A DNA stretch of 15,973 bases. Source: Hungatella sp. UBA3402 (GTDB taxonomy: Bacteria; Bacillota; Clostridia; Lachnospirales; Lachnospiraceae). The notes beneath the pieces are model-generated. The model was given only the letters and a program-made list of their open reading frames with translations. It was not told where the DNA came from and made no database searches. Within the stretch, counting starts at the first letter, position 1. Every line of letters begins with the position of its first letter. The stretch is taken from contig DEPC01000213.1 in NCBI GenBank assembly GCA_002358555.1, positions 1-15,973 of the forward strand, written 5' to 3'. The position numbers and the translations under genes were made by a program. This document shows positions 6,831-14,479 of the stretch, piece after piece.

Positions 6831-9416
6831 CTACTCCTCATTGATTAAACACCTGTAATATGGTAAGTCTAAATCAAATGTATTGATTGTCACATTATTG
6901 GCATTTCCTGTAGTTTCATGAATCAAATACATAGAACCATTTTCTGCCCATGCCAGAAACAGATATACATGGGCAACACTTCGCTCACTGCCTGCCCGAA
7001 TTAAGATATCTCCGGCCTTCAAATCTTTTTTTGCAATTCCACGGCCACAGCTCATAAGTCCTGATGTGCTTTGTGCAGGAAGATTGGAACCAAGGGCAGT
7101 CCAGTAAACCCAGTTAATCCAACCAGAACAATCCAATCCTCGCAATATCCTTCCATCCTCATCAGGAGAAACGATTCTTCCAAATCCATTCATCTCATAC
7201 CCTGGACCAGAAGGCTTGCCTCCCCAATAATAAGGAATACAGCCAATCGATAGCAGGGCCTCCTGTACAACTTTCCGCCGTTTTGGTGAAGTATCAGCAG
7301 GCAACATACTTAAATAAGTATTTATTTCTGAAGCGGATAAAGGATTTGCGGCATATGTACCTATGGTATTCGCAAGTCCATATTCCGTATACCAATCCTG
7401 CCCAGCTATTATCTTGACATAATCTTGATAGATAGCTTCCCAGCCATTCCACTGTTCGGAATCATTCGTATTTTGGCTGCCAGAAGGGTCAACAGAAAAG
7501 AGATTTCTTTTTCCCTCAAAGCCAATCACTACTGCAGAAATGCTTAAATCTACATGTCCATAACAAAACTGACTGTTTTTCTGGCTATTGCCTTTTGTTA
7601 CTTCTTCATCTTCTGTCATATCTCCTATCCCGTCAGCAGGACTTTCCCAGTCATCTTCGGTATTTGTCTCATCGTCAGAACTTTCGGGCTCAGTTAAATG
7701 GTTGTCAGACTCTTTAAAGCTTTCTCTTGTTGTAATATCATCTGGTTCTGACGGTTTTTCCTCCCAAGTAGAATCTGTTTCATTTGGACCTTTTTCAACT
7801 CCTGTAGATTCTTCTGGATTTGATGGCTTTTCTTGCCAGACAGAATCACTTTCCTTTAAATCTTTTTGAATTTCAGCCATGTCATCCGGCTCTGATGGTT
7901 TTTTCTCCAAGGTGGAACTATTTTCCATTGCATCCTTGTCAGCTTCAGCAGTTTCATCCGGCTCTGACGGCTTTTCCTCCCAAGTAGAATCCGTTTCCTT
8001 GGAAGTTTTCTCCACTTTGGAAGATTCCTCGGGAATTGGCGGTTTTTCCTGCCAAACAGAATCTTCTGTTTCAGAGGAATTTTCAGACTGTAAGGTGTTA
8101 TCTGGTATCAAAGAGCCTTTAGACTCTAAGGAACTGTCTGGAAGTATCTGCTTTTGTTGGGTGATATCATCTGGTTCTGATGGCTTGTCTGTTTCTGCCA
8201 TATCTTGTATCGTATCATTTTCAATCCCTGTATTTGGGCTTGATTGAAATTCCCCTTCCCCGTCTACTATGCTATCCAAGGTGCTAAGACTTTCCAATAA
8301 TATAAATGTTTCTGGTTTTACAATGTTTTGATGCTTTGTGACATCATTAGCTTGTAATGCATCTGGGGATTGCTCGCCAACAATATCATATGGGATAGGG
8401 CCATGTTGCTGGGTAATATCATCTGGTTCTGATGGAGAGAAAGAGGAAGTATTTTCTTCTTCTGTGAATGCCCCCTCTATGACGATTTCTTTTGTCTCTG
8501 ATACAGTTTCTTGTGACGAAGTAATGTCTTTTGGAGAGGTTGTGCCTTCTATATTTGATGGTGTCTGGTTTTCTGGTTCCTCCTCAATGTCTCTTTCTGC
8601 AAATTGACATTCTCCCTGACAGTAATAGACCTTACTCATAGAATATTTATACGAATGGGATGCCTTCCAAAGTTTAGTTACATAGGAGCAAAAAGAGTCA
8701 TAATCCTCCCATTCATGGGCATAGCCATAGACACTTGCCATGGAAAGAATTTGCTTGACATTAGAGCTATTGCTGATAGGAGTCCCATCTCCATTGCGAA
8801 AAACAATATTTACTCGATTCCAGGAAGGAATGATTCTGGAATTTTCCTCTGAGCCAGAAACTGGAACTCCTTTTAAATGGCTGATACCTGTAACTACATT
8901 TTTATCCATTCCCAGCCGTTTTGCCATCTGCTCTGGAGAAGTACGGCGTAGATTGTATATTTCATTGACCCATATTGAATCCTGTTCTGCTAATACTTGG
9001 TATGCTTTTCCTGCAAAGCTTTGGGAAACATCATCTGACAATGCCTCCTGGTCAAAATAATAGGCAAAATTAAGCCTGTCAATGGCATCTTCCTCTATTC
9101 TCAATTCGCTGAGACTAACCGAATCTTTTTCTAGCAGTTGGATTCCTTCTCCCTCCACCTCATATGTAGTTTTTGTCTCTGTATCGGTTGCAAAATTTTC
9201 TCCTATATCCAAGGCTTGTCCTATCACAATCTCATTTTCATATCCAGATTCCTCATCTTGATTGAATGTCCCACTATCAGAAAATACCTCTACATAAAAA
9301 GGTACTGTCCATGCCCTAGAAATCCCAATAGAACAGCCGCCTCCTATTGACATACATAAAAGAGAAATAGATACCGAAGAGCTTAAAAATTTATTGACTG
9401 TCTGTTTTTTAATCAT
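6831..9416 (-). CDS. Secreted NlpC/P60 cell-wall hydrolase with tandem-repeat linker
   Basis: NlpC/P60 enzymes cleave peptide bonds in the peptidoglycan stem. With the start at 9416 the protein has 861 residues. It has a basic N-terminus and a hydrophobic stretch at about 10-32 (signal peptide or anchor). An N-terminal domain to about residue 270 includes NGDGTPISNSSNVKQILSMA. An acidic Ser/Thr/Pro/Glu-rich linker follows, with 24-residue repeats centred on EKPSEPDD. The catalytic domain covers about the last 120 residues: Cys763 in GLDCSGW, His816 in SVAHVYLFL, and His833 in LIHETTG form the expected triad. The start is uncertain: a TTG two codons upstream (9422) has a better-spaced AGGAA. 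The frame stays open to 9572, but that extension was not used. It is first in an operon with the LCP ligase, which suggests a joint role in wall remodelling. Confidence 0.88.
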   Translation of the reverse strand: MIKKQTVNKFLSSSVSISLLCMSIGGGCSIGISRAWTVPFYVEVFSDSGTFNQDEESGYENEIVIGQALDIGENFATDTETKTTYEVEGEGIQLLEKDSVSLSELRIEEDAIDRLNFAYYFDQEALSDDVSQSFAGKAYQVLAEQDSIWVNEIYNLRRTSPEQMAKRLGMDKNVVTGISHLKGVPVSGSEENSRIIPSWNRVNIVFRNGDGTPISNSSNVKQILSMASVYGYAHEWEDYDSFCSYVTKLWKASHSYKYSMSKVYYCQGECQFAERDIEEEPENQTPSNIEGTTSPKDITSSQETVSETKEIVIEGAFTEEENTSSFSPSEPDDITQQHGPIPYDIVGEQSPDALQANDVTKHQNIVKPETFILLESLSTLDSIVDGEGEFQSSPNTGIENDTIQDMAETDKPSEPDDITQQKQILPDSSLESKGSLIPDNTLQSENSSETEDSVWQEKPPIPEESSKVEKTSKETDSTWEEKPSEPDETAEADKDAMENSSTLEKKPSEPDDMAEIQKDLKESDSVWQEKPSNPEESTGVEKGPNETDSTWEEKPSEPDDITTRESFKESDNHLTEPESSDDETNTEDDWESPADGIGDMTEDEEVTKGNSQKNSQFCYGHVDLSISAVVIGFEGKRNLFSVDPSGSQNTNDSEQWNGWEAIYQDYVKIIAGQDWYTEYGLANTIGTYAANPLSASEINTYLSMLPADTSPKRRKVVQEALLSIGCIPYYWGGKPSGPGYEMNGFGRIVSPDEDGRILRGLDCSGWINWVYWTALGSNLPAQSTSGLMSCGRGIAKKDLKAGDILIRAGSERSVAHVYLFLAWAENGSMYLIHETTGNANNVTINTFDLDLPYYRCLINEE
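7744..8103 (-). repeat. 72-bp tandem repeat inside the NlpC/P60 gene
   Basis: Five consecutive units begin at 7744, 7816, 7888, 7960 and 8032, each exactly 72 bases. They encode 24 residues of the pattern (E/D)S(T/V)W(E/Q)EKPSEPD(D/E) followed by an acidic/lysine spacer. Units vary mainly at third positions and in the spacer. A decayed sixth unit starts at 8104, and isolated copies of the SEPDDITQQ core occur near 8155-8185 and 8402-8435. The period keeps frame, so copy-number change would alter linker length without breaking the protein. Confidence 0.9.
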
Positions 9417-9650
9417 TACCAATATATTCCTATTTTTTAGGATAAAACACAAAAAGCAGGCAAAAATCCCATTGCTGCAAATATAATATACAGGCTTTTC
9501 ATAGACTTTGCTTGTAATTGTGAAGATATCTAAATTATTATAATATAAAAATATAACACATTTTATCTGCAAAAAACACTACCAAATCATTAAAATTTGT
9601 TTAAGATACTTTCTGGTTGATAAAGAACAAAATAAGAAACTGAAAAAACA

Positions 9651-9681
9651 GTTGACGCATAAGATGCATCAACGCTATAAT
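9651..9681 (+). promoter_or_regulatory. glmS promoter with a palindrome in the spacer
   Basis: TTGACG (9652-9657) and TATAAT (9676-9681) are 18 bases apart, with the glmS start 37 bases downstream. The -35 and spacer form an inverted repeat, GTTGACGCAT-AAG-ATGCATCAAC (9651-9660 and 9664-9673), with nine of ten positions matching. A repressor bound there would block RNA polymerase, so this is a candidate operator. The rest of 9417-9650 is AT-rich. It must also hold the promoter of the NlpC/P60-LCP operon, but no single clear candidate stands out. No glmS ribozyme core was seen. Confidence 0.6.
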
Positions 9682-9717
9682 AAACGGATTATTACAGTTA
9701 GTAAGGAGGCATGGTTC

Positions 9718-11541
9718 ATGTGTGGAATTATTGGTTACAGTGGTCCTTTGGAGGCCAAAACGATTCTTCTAGGGGGATTATCACAATTAGAATACCGAGG
9801 CTATGATAGCGCTGGAATTGCATATTTCGATACTTTTTCTAAAGTTCATGTGATTAAAAAAACAGGTAAAGTTGCCATGTTAAAGGATGCATGCTCTTCC
9901 ATAGCTATTGGCTCCCATTGTGGCATTGGCCATACTCGTTGGGCAACCCATGGCGGAGTCTCTGATATCAATGCGCATCCTCACCGAGCAGGGCAAGTGA
10001 CATTAATTCATAATGGCATTATTGAGAATTATCACAGTCTTACTCAAGAATTCATGCTGGAAGACAAATTGGTGTCCCAAACCGATTCCGAAGTGGCTGC
10101 ATGGATTTTAGATTTGTTTTATAGCCAAGTGAAAGACCCAAAGGCTGCCATAAAAATGCTTGTGGACCGCATCCAAGGCTCTTATGGATTCTGTATTTTA
10201 TTTGATGACCGTCCTGGAGAAGTCTATTCTATCCGCAGTGTAAGTCCTCTGGTAGCTGCCTATACTCGTTCTGGTGCCCTCATTGCCTCTGATTTAACAG
10301 CCTTAATTCCTTATACCAGAAAATATTTTGTGGTTCCTGAAGGACATATTGTAAAACTGACTGGATATAAAATTTCTCTTTATGATTTGGAGGGAGATAA
10401 AGTTTCTCCTGAAATGATGGAAGTAAATTGGGATATGGATGCTGCCATGAAACATGGATTTCCTCATTTTATGTTAAAAGAAATCCACGAGCAGCCAGAG
10501 GCTTTAAAAAATACAATTCTACCCCGCATGACAAAAGGACTCCCTGATTTTACAGACGACCAGATTCCTGATGAACTTTTTACAGAGTTTAATCAAGTTC
10601 ATATGGTTGCCTGTGGAACCGCCATGCATGCAGGAATGGTGGCCAGAGCTTTCATGGAGCCTCTTCTTCGGATTCCAGTAACCGTCTCGATTGCCTCTGA
10701 ATTCCGGTATCAAGAACCCTTGATTGATAAAAAAACTCTGGTCATTATCATCTCTCAGTCTGGAGAAACCATTGATACATTGGCAGCTCTGCGCTTAGCA
10801 AAAAGCTATGGCTCCAAAACTCTTGCGATTGTCAATGTAAAAGGTTCCACTATTGCAAGGGAAAGTGACTATGTTTTATATACTCATGCTGGTCCTGAGA
10901 TTGCGGTTGCCAGCACTAAGGCCTATTCTGTTCAGTTAGCTGCATTATATTTGATAGGATGTCGCATGGCATTAGTACGAGGAAAGTTCAACAGAAACCA
11001 AGCGGCTTCGTTCCTTATGGAATTGTTGGATGCGATTCCAGCTATGGAAGCAATGATAGAACATAAGGATGAAGAAAAGAATTTAGTAACTCATCTTATT
11101 CAGCAGCATGATACCTTTTTCATAGGAAGGGGACTGGATTATGCATTTTCTCTGGAAGGCGCTTTAAAGCTCAAAGAAATTTCCTATATTCATTCTGAAG
11201 CCTATGCTGCTGGAGAATTAAAACATGGAACCATTGCCCTCATTACTCAGGACATTCCAGTAATTGCCATTGCAACCCAAGAGCATGTCTTTTCTAAGAT
11301 GATTTCTAATGTCAAAGAGGTCAAAGCTAGAGGAGCCTTTGTAATCTTACTTACAAAAGCTCATGCTGTAGTAGATGATGGATTGGCAGATATTCATATT
11401 CGGATTCCTGACTTAGATGACCGTTTTACAGTCTTTCCTATTGCCGTGATTTTGCAGTTAATCGCTTATTATGCGTCTATTGGAAAGAACCTTGATGTGG
11501 ACCAGCCAAGAAATCTGGCAAAATCCGTTACCGTAGAATGA
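9718..11541 (+). CDS. glmS: Glutamine-fructose-6-phosphate aminotransferase (isomerizing)
   Basis: Cytosolic enzyme that converts fructose-6-phosphate and glutamine to glucosamine-6-phosphate and glutamate, the entry step of UDP-GlcNAc and peptidoglycan synthesis. The start at 9718 gives MCGIIGYSG, putting the essential N-terminal Cys right after the initiator Met, with AAGGAGG eight bases upstream. An in-frame upstream extension would bury that Cys and was rejected. The 607 residues match the family. The glutaminase domain shows HTRWATHGGVSDINAHPH. Two SIS isomerase domains follow, with VACGTAMHAG, SQSGETIDTL, PEIAVASTKAYS and HSEAYAAGELKHG. The end is DQPRNLAKSVTVE, the expected C-terminus. 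It is divergent from the wall-hydrolase operon. No glmS ribozyme is apparent in the short leader, so control by the promoter palindrome is possible. The 41 bases after the stop show no clear terminator. Confidence 0.98.
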   Translation: MCGIIGYSGPLEAKTILLGGLSQLEYRGYDSAGIAYFDTFSKVHVIKKTGKVAMLKDACSSIAIGSHCGIGHTRWATHGGVSDINAHPHRAGQVTLIHNGIIENYHSLTQEFMLEDKLVSQTDSEVAAWILDLFYSQVKDPKAAIKMLVDRIQGSYGFCILFDDRPGEVYSIRSVSPLVAAYTRSGALIASDLTALIPYTRKYFVVPEGHIVKLTGYKISLYDLEGDKVSPEMMEVNWDMDAAMKHGFPHFMLKEIHEQPEALKNTILPRMTKGLPDFTDDQIPDELFTEFNQVHMVACGTAMHAGMVARAFMEPLLRIPVTVSIASEFRYQEPLIDKKTLVIIISQSGETIDTLAALRLAKSYGSKTLAIVNVKGSTIARESDYVLYTHAGPEIAVASTKAYSVQLAALYLIGCRMALVRGKFNRNQAASFLMELLDAIPAMEAMIEHKDEEKNLVTHLIQQHDTFFIGRGLDYAFSLEGALKLKEISYIHSEAYAAGELKHGTIALITQDIPVIAIATQEHVFSKMISNVKEVKARGAFVILLTKAHAVVDDGLADIHIRIPDLDDRFTVFPIAVILQLIAYYASIGKNLDVDQPRNLAKSVTVE

Positions 11542-11582
11542 AAAATTCTAATGTATTTTGCTCTAATTACTCTTGAAGATTC

Positions 11583-12038
11583 CTATAGTTTACAATCAAA
11601 GGAAACTAGCTTGTTCACAGACAAAATATTGATGACTGTGTTGTCAGTCTGAATAATGCCTGAAATATAATGATTCCTCGTCCATGGATAACTGGCACAT
11701 TCTGTATCAAGATCTATTACCGAAAGAATGCCATCCACCACAGCACAGATTTTGGCTATCCCATATACAAGAAGAACTGCGACCGTTGACCTTTGAGATG
11801 CCTCCGGTTTTTTGCCGAACAAAACCCGCAAATCTAAAACAGTATAAATCTCGTTATCTGCTTTTGTGGTACCAAGAATGTATGGTTCCACATGAGGCAG
11901 AAACGAAATATGGGACAGTGCCACGATTTTGTGAATAAAAGGGACTTTTACAGCATAGTGGAATCCATTTACTGATATAATGAGGTGCTTAGATACCGAT
12001 ACCCCTTTGTTAGCAGTCTGGTCAGTGACGTAATCCAT
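11583..12038 (-). CDS. cheW: CheW-domain protein
   Basis: CheW couples chemoreceptors to the CheA kinase; single-domain copies also act in related signalling arrays. The chosen start at 12038 (MDYVTDQTANKGVSVSKHLI) follows GGGAGGAAG and gives 151 residues, normal for CheW. A start at 12083, 15 codons upstream, is possible. The CheW fold covers about 20-150: a first strand LIISVNGFHYAVKV, then the conserved LPHVEPYILGTT region and TVLDLRVLFGKK, then VDGILSVIDLD and the last VINILSVNKLVSF. No other che, receptor or flagellar gene is in the window, so this is an orphan copy. It faces glmS tail to tail. Truncated IS3 debris ends 80 bases upstream of its start, so any original upstream genes or promoter may have been lost. 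Confidence 0.85.
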   Translation of the reverse strand: MDYVTDQTANKGVSVSKHLIISVNGFHYAVKVPFIHKIVALSHISFLPHVEPYILGTTKADNEIYTVLDLRVLFGKKPEASQRSTVAVLLVYGIAKICAVVDGILSVIDLDTECASYPWTRNHYISGIIQTDNTVINILSVNKLVSFDCKL

Positions 12039-12117
12039 AAATTCTTCCTCCCACAGATTTTCTATACAGATTGTGGATTGCATTCCTTTTCTTCCAATCG
12101 ATCGTTACCCATTCCTT

Positions 12118-12471
12118 TCAATTCCTTCCTGTTGGGGAAGCTTTCAACTCCTCATGACCATTATACTTCTTTATCCAGATTTGTAACTTGGATTTTGAAC
12201 GGATTGTGTATCTTTTACAAATGTCATCTTGAGAACTACATCCTGACAAGTAATCGAAAACCGCCTGCTGTTTTAATTCTTTGGAATATTTCTTGTTTCT
12301 CTTTAATGTGAATACATCTGCCCCCATAGATTCATAATTATGAATCCATTGTTGGACAGAAGCTATACTGACACCAAACATAGAGGCGATTCGATGTTGA
12401 CTTTCTTTTCCATCCAAATACAGATTCACAGCGAGTATCTTATCTTCAATGGATACTTTTCTTTTAGACAT
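12118..12471 (-). pseudogene. Truncated IS3-family transposase OrfA
   Basis: The 117-residue product starts MSKRKVSIEDKILAVNLYLD and carries two helix-turn-helix modules, HRIASMFGVSIASVQQWIHN (about 26-45) and DDICKRYTIRSKSKLQIWIKK (about 82-102), as in long IS3/IS150-type OrfA proteins. Family members continue past the NGHEELK motif for roughly 50 or more residues. Here the frame stops ten residues after it, and no OrfB follows, so only the 5' part of the element survives. The start has GGAGGGAG upstream. Upstream sequence to about 12540 (minus-strand TGATATGCTCCCTTCTAGGT) is likely the left terminal repeat. The product may still bind DNA but cannot transpose. Confidence 0.75.
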
Positions 12472-12584
12472 AAAATATACTCCCTCCTAAGCAGCAAGTT
12501 TTTATTATTTCACTTGTCTACCTAGAAGGGAGCATATCAGAATGATGGTCAAGTTTTTTTGGAAAAGTTTTGACATAATCATGC

Positions 12585-13053
12585 CTACATTCTCTTTTCA
12601 AATGGTGTCATATATCCATTTGATGAATATGGGCGGATATGGTTGTAATATGCATATACATAATCCATAGTTGCATTATTTAGTTCTTCGTCTGTTGAAA
12701 AACAGTGTTTGCTGATGAATTCCGCTTTGAACGTCCCATTAAAGCTTTCCTATGTAGGCTTTTTGGGCGTCACTGTGGATGGGCTCCCCAATTCCTGCAT
12801 ATATTTTAATACCGTTGTATTGCTCAAACTGATTTTCGCCCGCAGCAAATAAACCCTCATCATCCGGTATCCTGGATTTCCAGAGTATTCATGGTATATT
12901 TGTAGAATCTTATTTTTAAATTTCTCCTTTCTGCTCCTTGTAGCCTGCTTTCCTGTTCTTTTTGTAATTGTAATAGGCATTTGGGCAGACACCCATCTGG
13001 CGCAGAAGCCAGCGGACACCGTACTCCTGCTTATGTCCGTCAATAAACTGGTA
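12585..13053 (-). pseudogene. IS3-family transposase OrfB remnant with frameshift and loss of catalytic core
   Basis: OrfB is the DDE transposase of IS3 elements. Three pieces are readable on the minus strand. The first, from 13053, reads YQFIDGHKQEYGVRWLLRQM and on to NAYYNYKKNRKAGY. After a one-base shift near 12940 the second piece reads KEKFKNKILQIYHEYSGNPG and on to MQELGSPSTVTPKKPT (the HTH_21 region). A TAG at 12752-12750 then precedes, in the same frame, ESFNGTFKAEFISKHCFSTD and on to MTPFEKRM, the C-terminal part that holds the catalytic Glu. The region that should carry the two catalytic Asp residues, more than 100 residues, is missing between the last two pieces. The gene is dead. 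Confidence 0.8.
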
Positions 13054-13058
13054 TTATT

Positions 13059-13307
13059 CTAATCGATTTCCTTTTTCTTTTCCTCCAGTTCTCTGCGCAG
13101 TTTGCGGTTTTCCTCATAAAGATTTTTCGTATCATTTAAGTTTGGGTCCGTTTCGCATTTTTCCTGGAAAGCCCGCACCCATTTACGGACTGTTCCATCA
13201 CCTAACTGGTATTCTTCGTTTAGACTTTTTATTGTGCGTCCTTGTTCTAAATATAGCTGTATAATTTTCTTTTTGAATTCTGGTTCATAGACCTTTGTCT
13301 TTGGCAT
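13059..13307 (-). pseudogene. IS3-family transposase OrfA, C-terminally shortened
   Basis: The product is a small HTH_8/transposase_8 protein. The start at 13307, MPKTKVYEPEFKKKIIQLYL, follows GGAAGG with eight bases between; an ATG seven codons upstream is less likely. The helix-turn-helix lies around KSLNEEYQLGDGTVRKWVRA, and a coiled-coil leucine-zipper region (about 57-81) ends KKKEID. Relatives normally continue FLKKAAAFFAKEID before frameshifting into OrfB. Here the frame stops right after the first KEID, and OrfB sequence resumes within about ten bases. The short segment between two similar KEID-coding stretches may have been lost by recombination, though this is inference. The remaining protein could bind DNA but has no functional OrfB partner here. 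Confidence 0.7.
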
Positions 13308-13383
13308 ATGTAACACCTTCCTTTTCATTTATTAGAGTATATCATGTATTTCCTGTTTGGTGTTACAACTTTATTATACCATC

Positions 13384-13899
13384 TCAAAATTCATTTTCCT
13401 GTTCAATATACTTGCAGAACACAAAAATACCGCATATTATTTCTGGGGCAAAATTGTCCATAGCTTCTATGTTCCAGCCGCCGACTATTCCCCGGTGGAA
13501 AATTTGCATAACTGATTTGCCGAATTTATCGGATAATAAATAATTTTGGTTGTTCTGCATTACCAGCAAATATTCATTTTTATCAAACACAACCTTTGCA
13601 TGGTCTACTCTCGGCATACGGCATAAAGGCCAGCCAACTACAGTTGGGTCGTCACCCTCTGCATAGTCTGGATTTGCGACTGCACATTTATTACCACTAC
13701 CGTCAAATAAGATATATTGACGATAACGGACATTCCCCGCTTCATTTGGTGGAACTTCTAAGTTTGCTATATCCGTGTACATAAGTATTGAATCATTTGC
13801 AGAATATATCTTTTTTTCCGAACCTATAAAAGCACCTTTTATTCGTGCTGATACTATATCATTGAAGTATAAAGTTCCTGCTCTCATTATGTATTTCAT
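13384..13899 (-). CDS. Small protein of uncertain function, possibly LURP-one/tubby-like fold
   Basis: The 171-residue product starts MKYIMRAGTLYFNDIVSARI at 13899, behind GGAGG with six bases between. A longer frame to 13950 would overlap chrA and was not used. There is no signal peptide or membrane helix except a modestly hydrophobic C-terminus, APEIICGIFVFCKYIEQENEF. The middle is rich in short beta-type segments with aromatic residues (YRQYILFDGSGNKCAVANPD, KVVFDKNEYLLVMQNNQNYL). The overall pattern, with repeated strands and a final hydrophobic helix, recalls LURP-one/tubby C-terminal proteins, but I cannot confirm this. It follows chrA by 16 bases and is probably co-transcribed with the chromate-transporter pair. 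IS3 sequence begins within about 15 bases of its stop, so the extreme C-terminus may have been altered. Confidence 0.75.
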   Translation of the reverse strand: MKYIMRAGTLYFNDIVSARIKGAFIGSEKKIYSANDSILMYTDIANLEVPPNEAGNVRYRQYILFDGSGNKCAVANPDYAEGDDPTVVGWPLCRMPRVDHAKVVFDKNEYLLVMQNNQNYLLSDKFGKSVMQIFHRGIVGGWNIEAMDNFAPEIICGIFVFCKYIEQENEF

Positions 13900-13915
13900 G
13901 TTATACCTCCTTGTA

Positions 13916-14479
13916 TCAAACAATGGAATACAGCAATACTCCGGCTGCACCTGCCCCCAACATCACATAAATTGGATTTACTTTCCATTTCCTCAAAACC
14001 AAAAAGCCAGCGGCAAAAATCATTACGGAAATTATGTTGATTCCACTCAAATTAACCGGCAGGGTTCTTTCTCCGTAAAAAGCCATGATTACTAAGGTAA
14101 TGCCAGCAGATGCAATCATGGCTACAACAGCAGGGCGAAGACCTGCAAGCACCCCCTGTACCATTTTCAATCCACGAAAACGGTAATAAATATAGGCAAG
14201 TGTTATTACAATCACACAAGAGGGGAGAATACAGCCTACGGTGGCAATAATTGCTCCCGGAATTCCTGCAACCTGAATCCCTACAAAGGTTGCTGAATTG
14301 ATGGCAATCGGCCCCGGTGTCATTTCCGCAATCGTCATAATATCTGCAAATTGGGTCATAGTCAACCACGGGTGAACATCAACAACTTGATTTTGAATCA
14401 GCGGCATGGCAGCATAACCACCGCCTATACTAAACAACCCAATTTGGAAAAAACTCCATAACAGTTCCAAATAAATCAT
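13916..14479 (-). CDS. Chromate transporter ChrA family, half-size protein (second of pair)
   Basis: Half-size CHR-superfamily membrane protein. In characterised pairs the two halves together export chromate, but many homologues have no tested substrate. The 187 residues begin MIYLELLWSFFQIGLFSIGG and include the hallmark GGGYAAMPLIQ and the TPGPIAINSATFVG segment near 54-67, then four or five hydrophobic segments. The start overlaps the stop of the other half in an ATGA junction and has GGGAGG five bases upstream, so the two are made together. The downstream small gene starts 17 bases on. The substrate might be chromate, sulfate-like anions or something else; the sequence does not decide. 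Confidence 0.88.
   Translation of the reverse strand: MIYLELLWSFFQIGLFSIGGGYAAMPLIQNQVVDVHPWLTMTQFADIMTIAEMTPGPIAINSATFVGIQVAGIPGAIIATVGCILPSCVIVITLAYIYYRFRGLKMVQGVLAGLRPAVVAMIASAGITLVIMAFYGERTLPVNLSGINIISVMIFAAGFLVLRKWKVNPIYVMLGAGAAGVLLYSIV

Larger units (their letters stand above)
12561..13375 (-). mobile_element. Decayed IS3-family insertion sequence
   Basis: The element holds a shortened orfA (13059-13307) and a broken orfB (12585-13053). Candidate terminal repeats are AAAGTTGTAACA on the minus strand (13372-13361) and AAAGTTTTGACA on the plus strand (12564-12575), matching at 10 of 12 positions in opposed orientation, as IS3 ends should be. The outer boundaries are approximate and no target duplication was identified. 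At under 0.9 kb it is well below the usual 1.2-1.5 kb, in line with the deletions in orfB. It lies against the left end of the second IS3 fragment (12118-12540). Confidence 0.65.

Noticed and set aside
7588..8607. Long plus-strand open frames of 89-122 codons opposite the NlpC/P60 gene
   Set aside because: They are Ser-rich antisense readings of the acidic repeat region, which has few stop codons in the opposite strand. They lack ribosome sites and family resemblance.
9417..9717. glmS ribozyme in the glmS leader
   Set aside because: No ribozyme core or multi-helix pattern is visible, and the predicted transcript starts only about 30 bases before the gene.
12039..12117. A 16-codon ORF (MGNDRLEEKECNPQSV) between the IS3 fragment and cheW
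   Set aside because: It is short, overlaps the alternative cheW start, and lies at a rearrangement junction, so chance is the simplest explanation.
12750..12752. TAG in IS3 orfB as a recoded (readthrough) codon
   Set aside because: The frame does continue with the catalytic-Glu block, but the region with both catalytic Asp residues is missing, so the stop marks a deletion junction in a dead gene.
14052..14369. A 105-codon minus-strand frame inside the chrA gene
   Set aside because: It is an out-of-frame shadow of the ChrA coding sequence with Cys-rich, low-plausibility composition.
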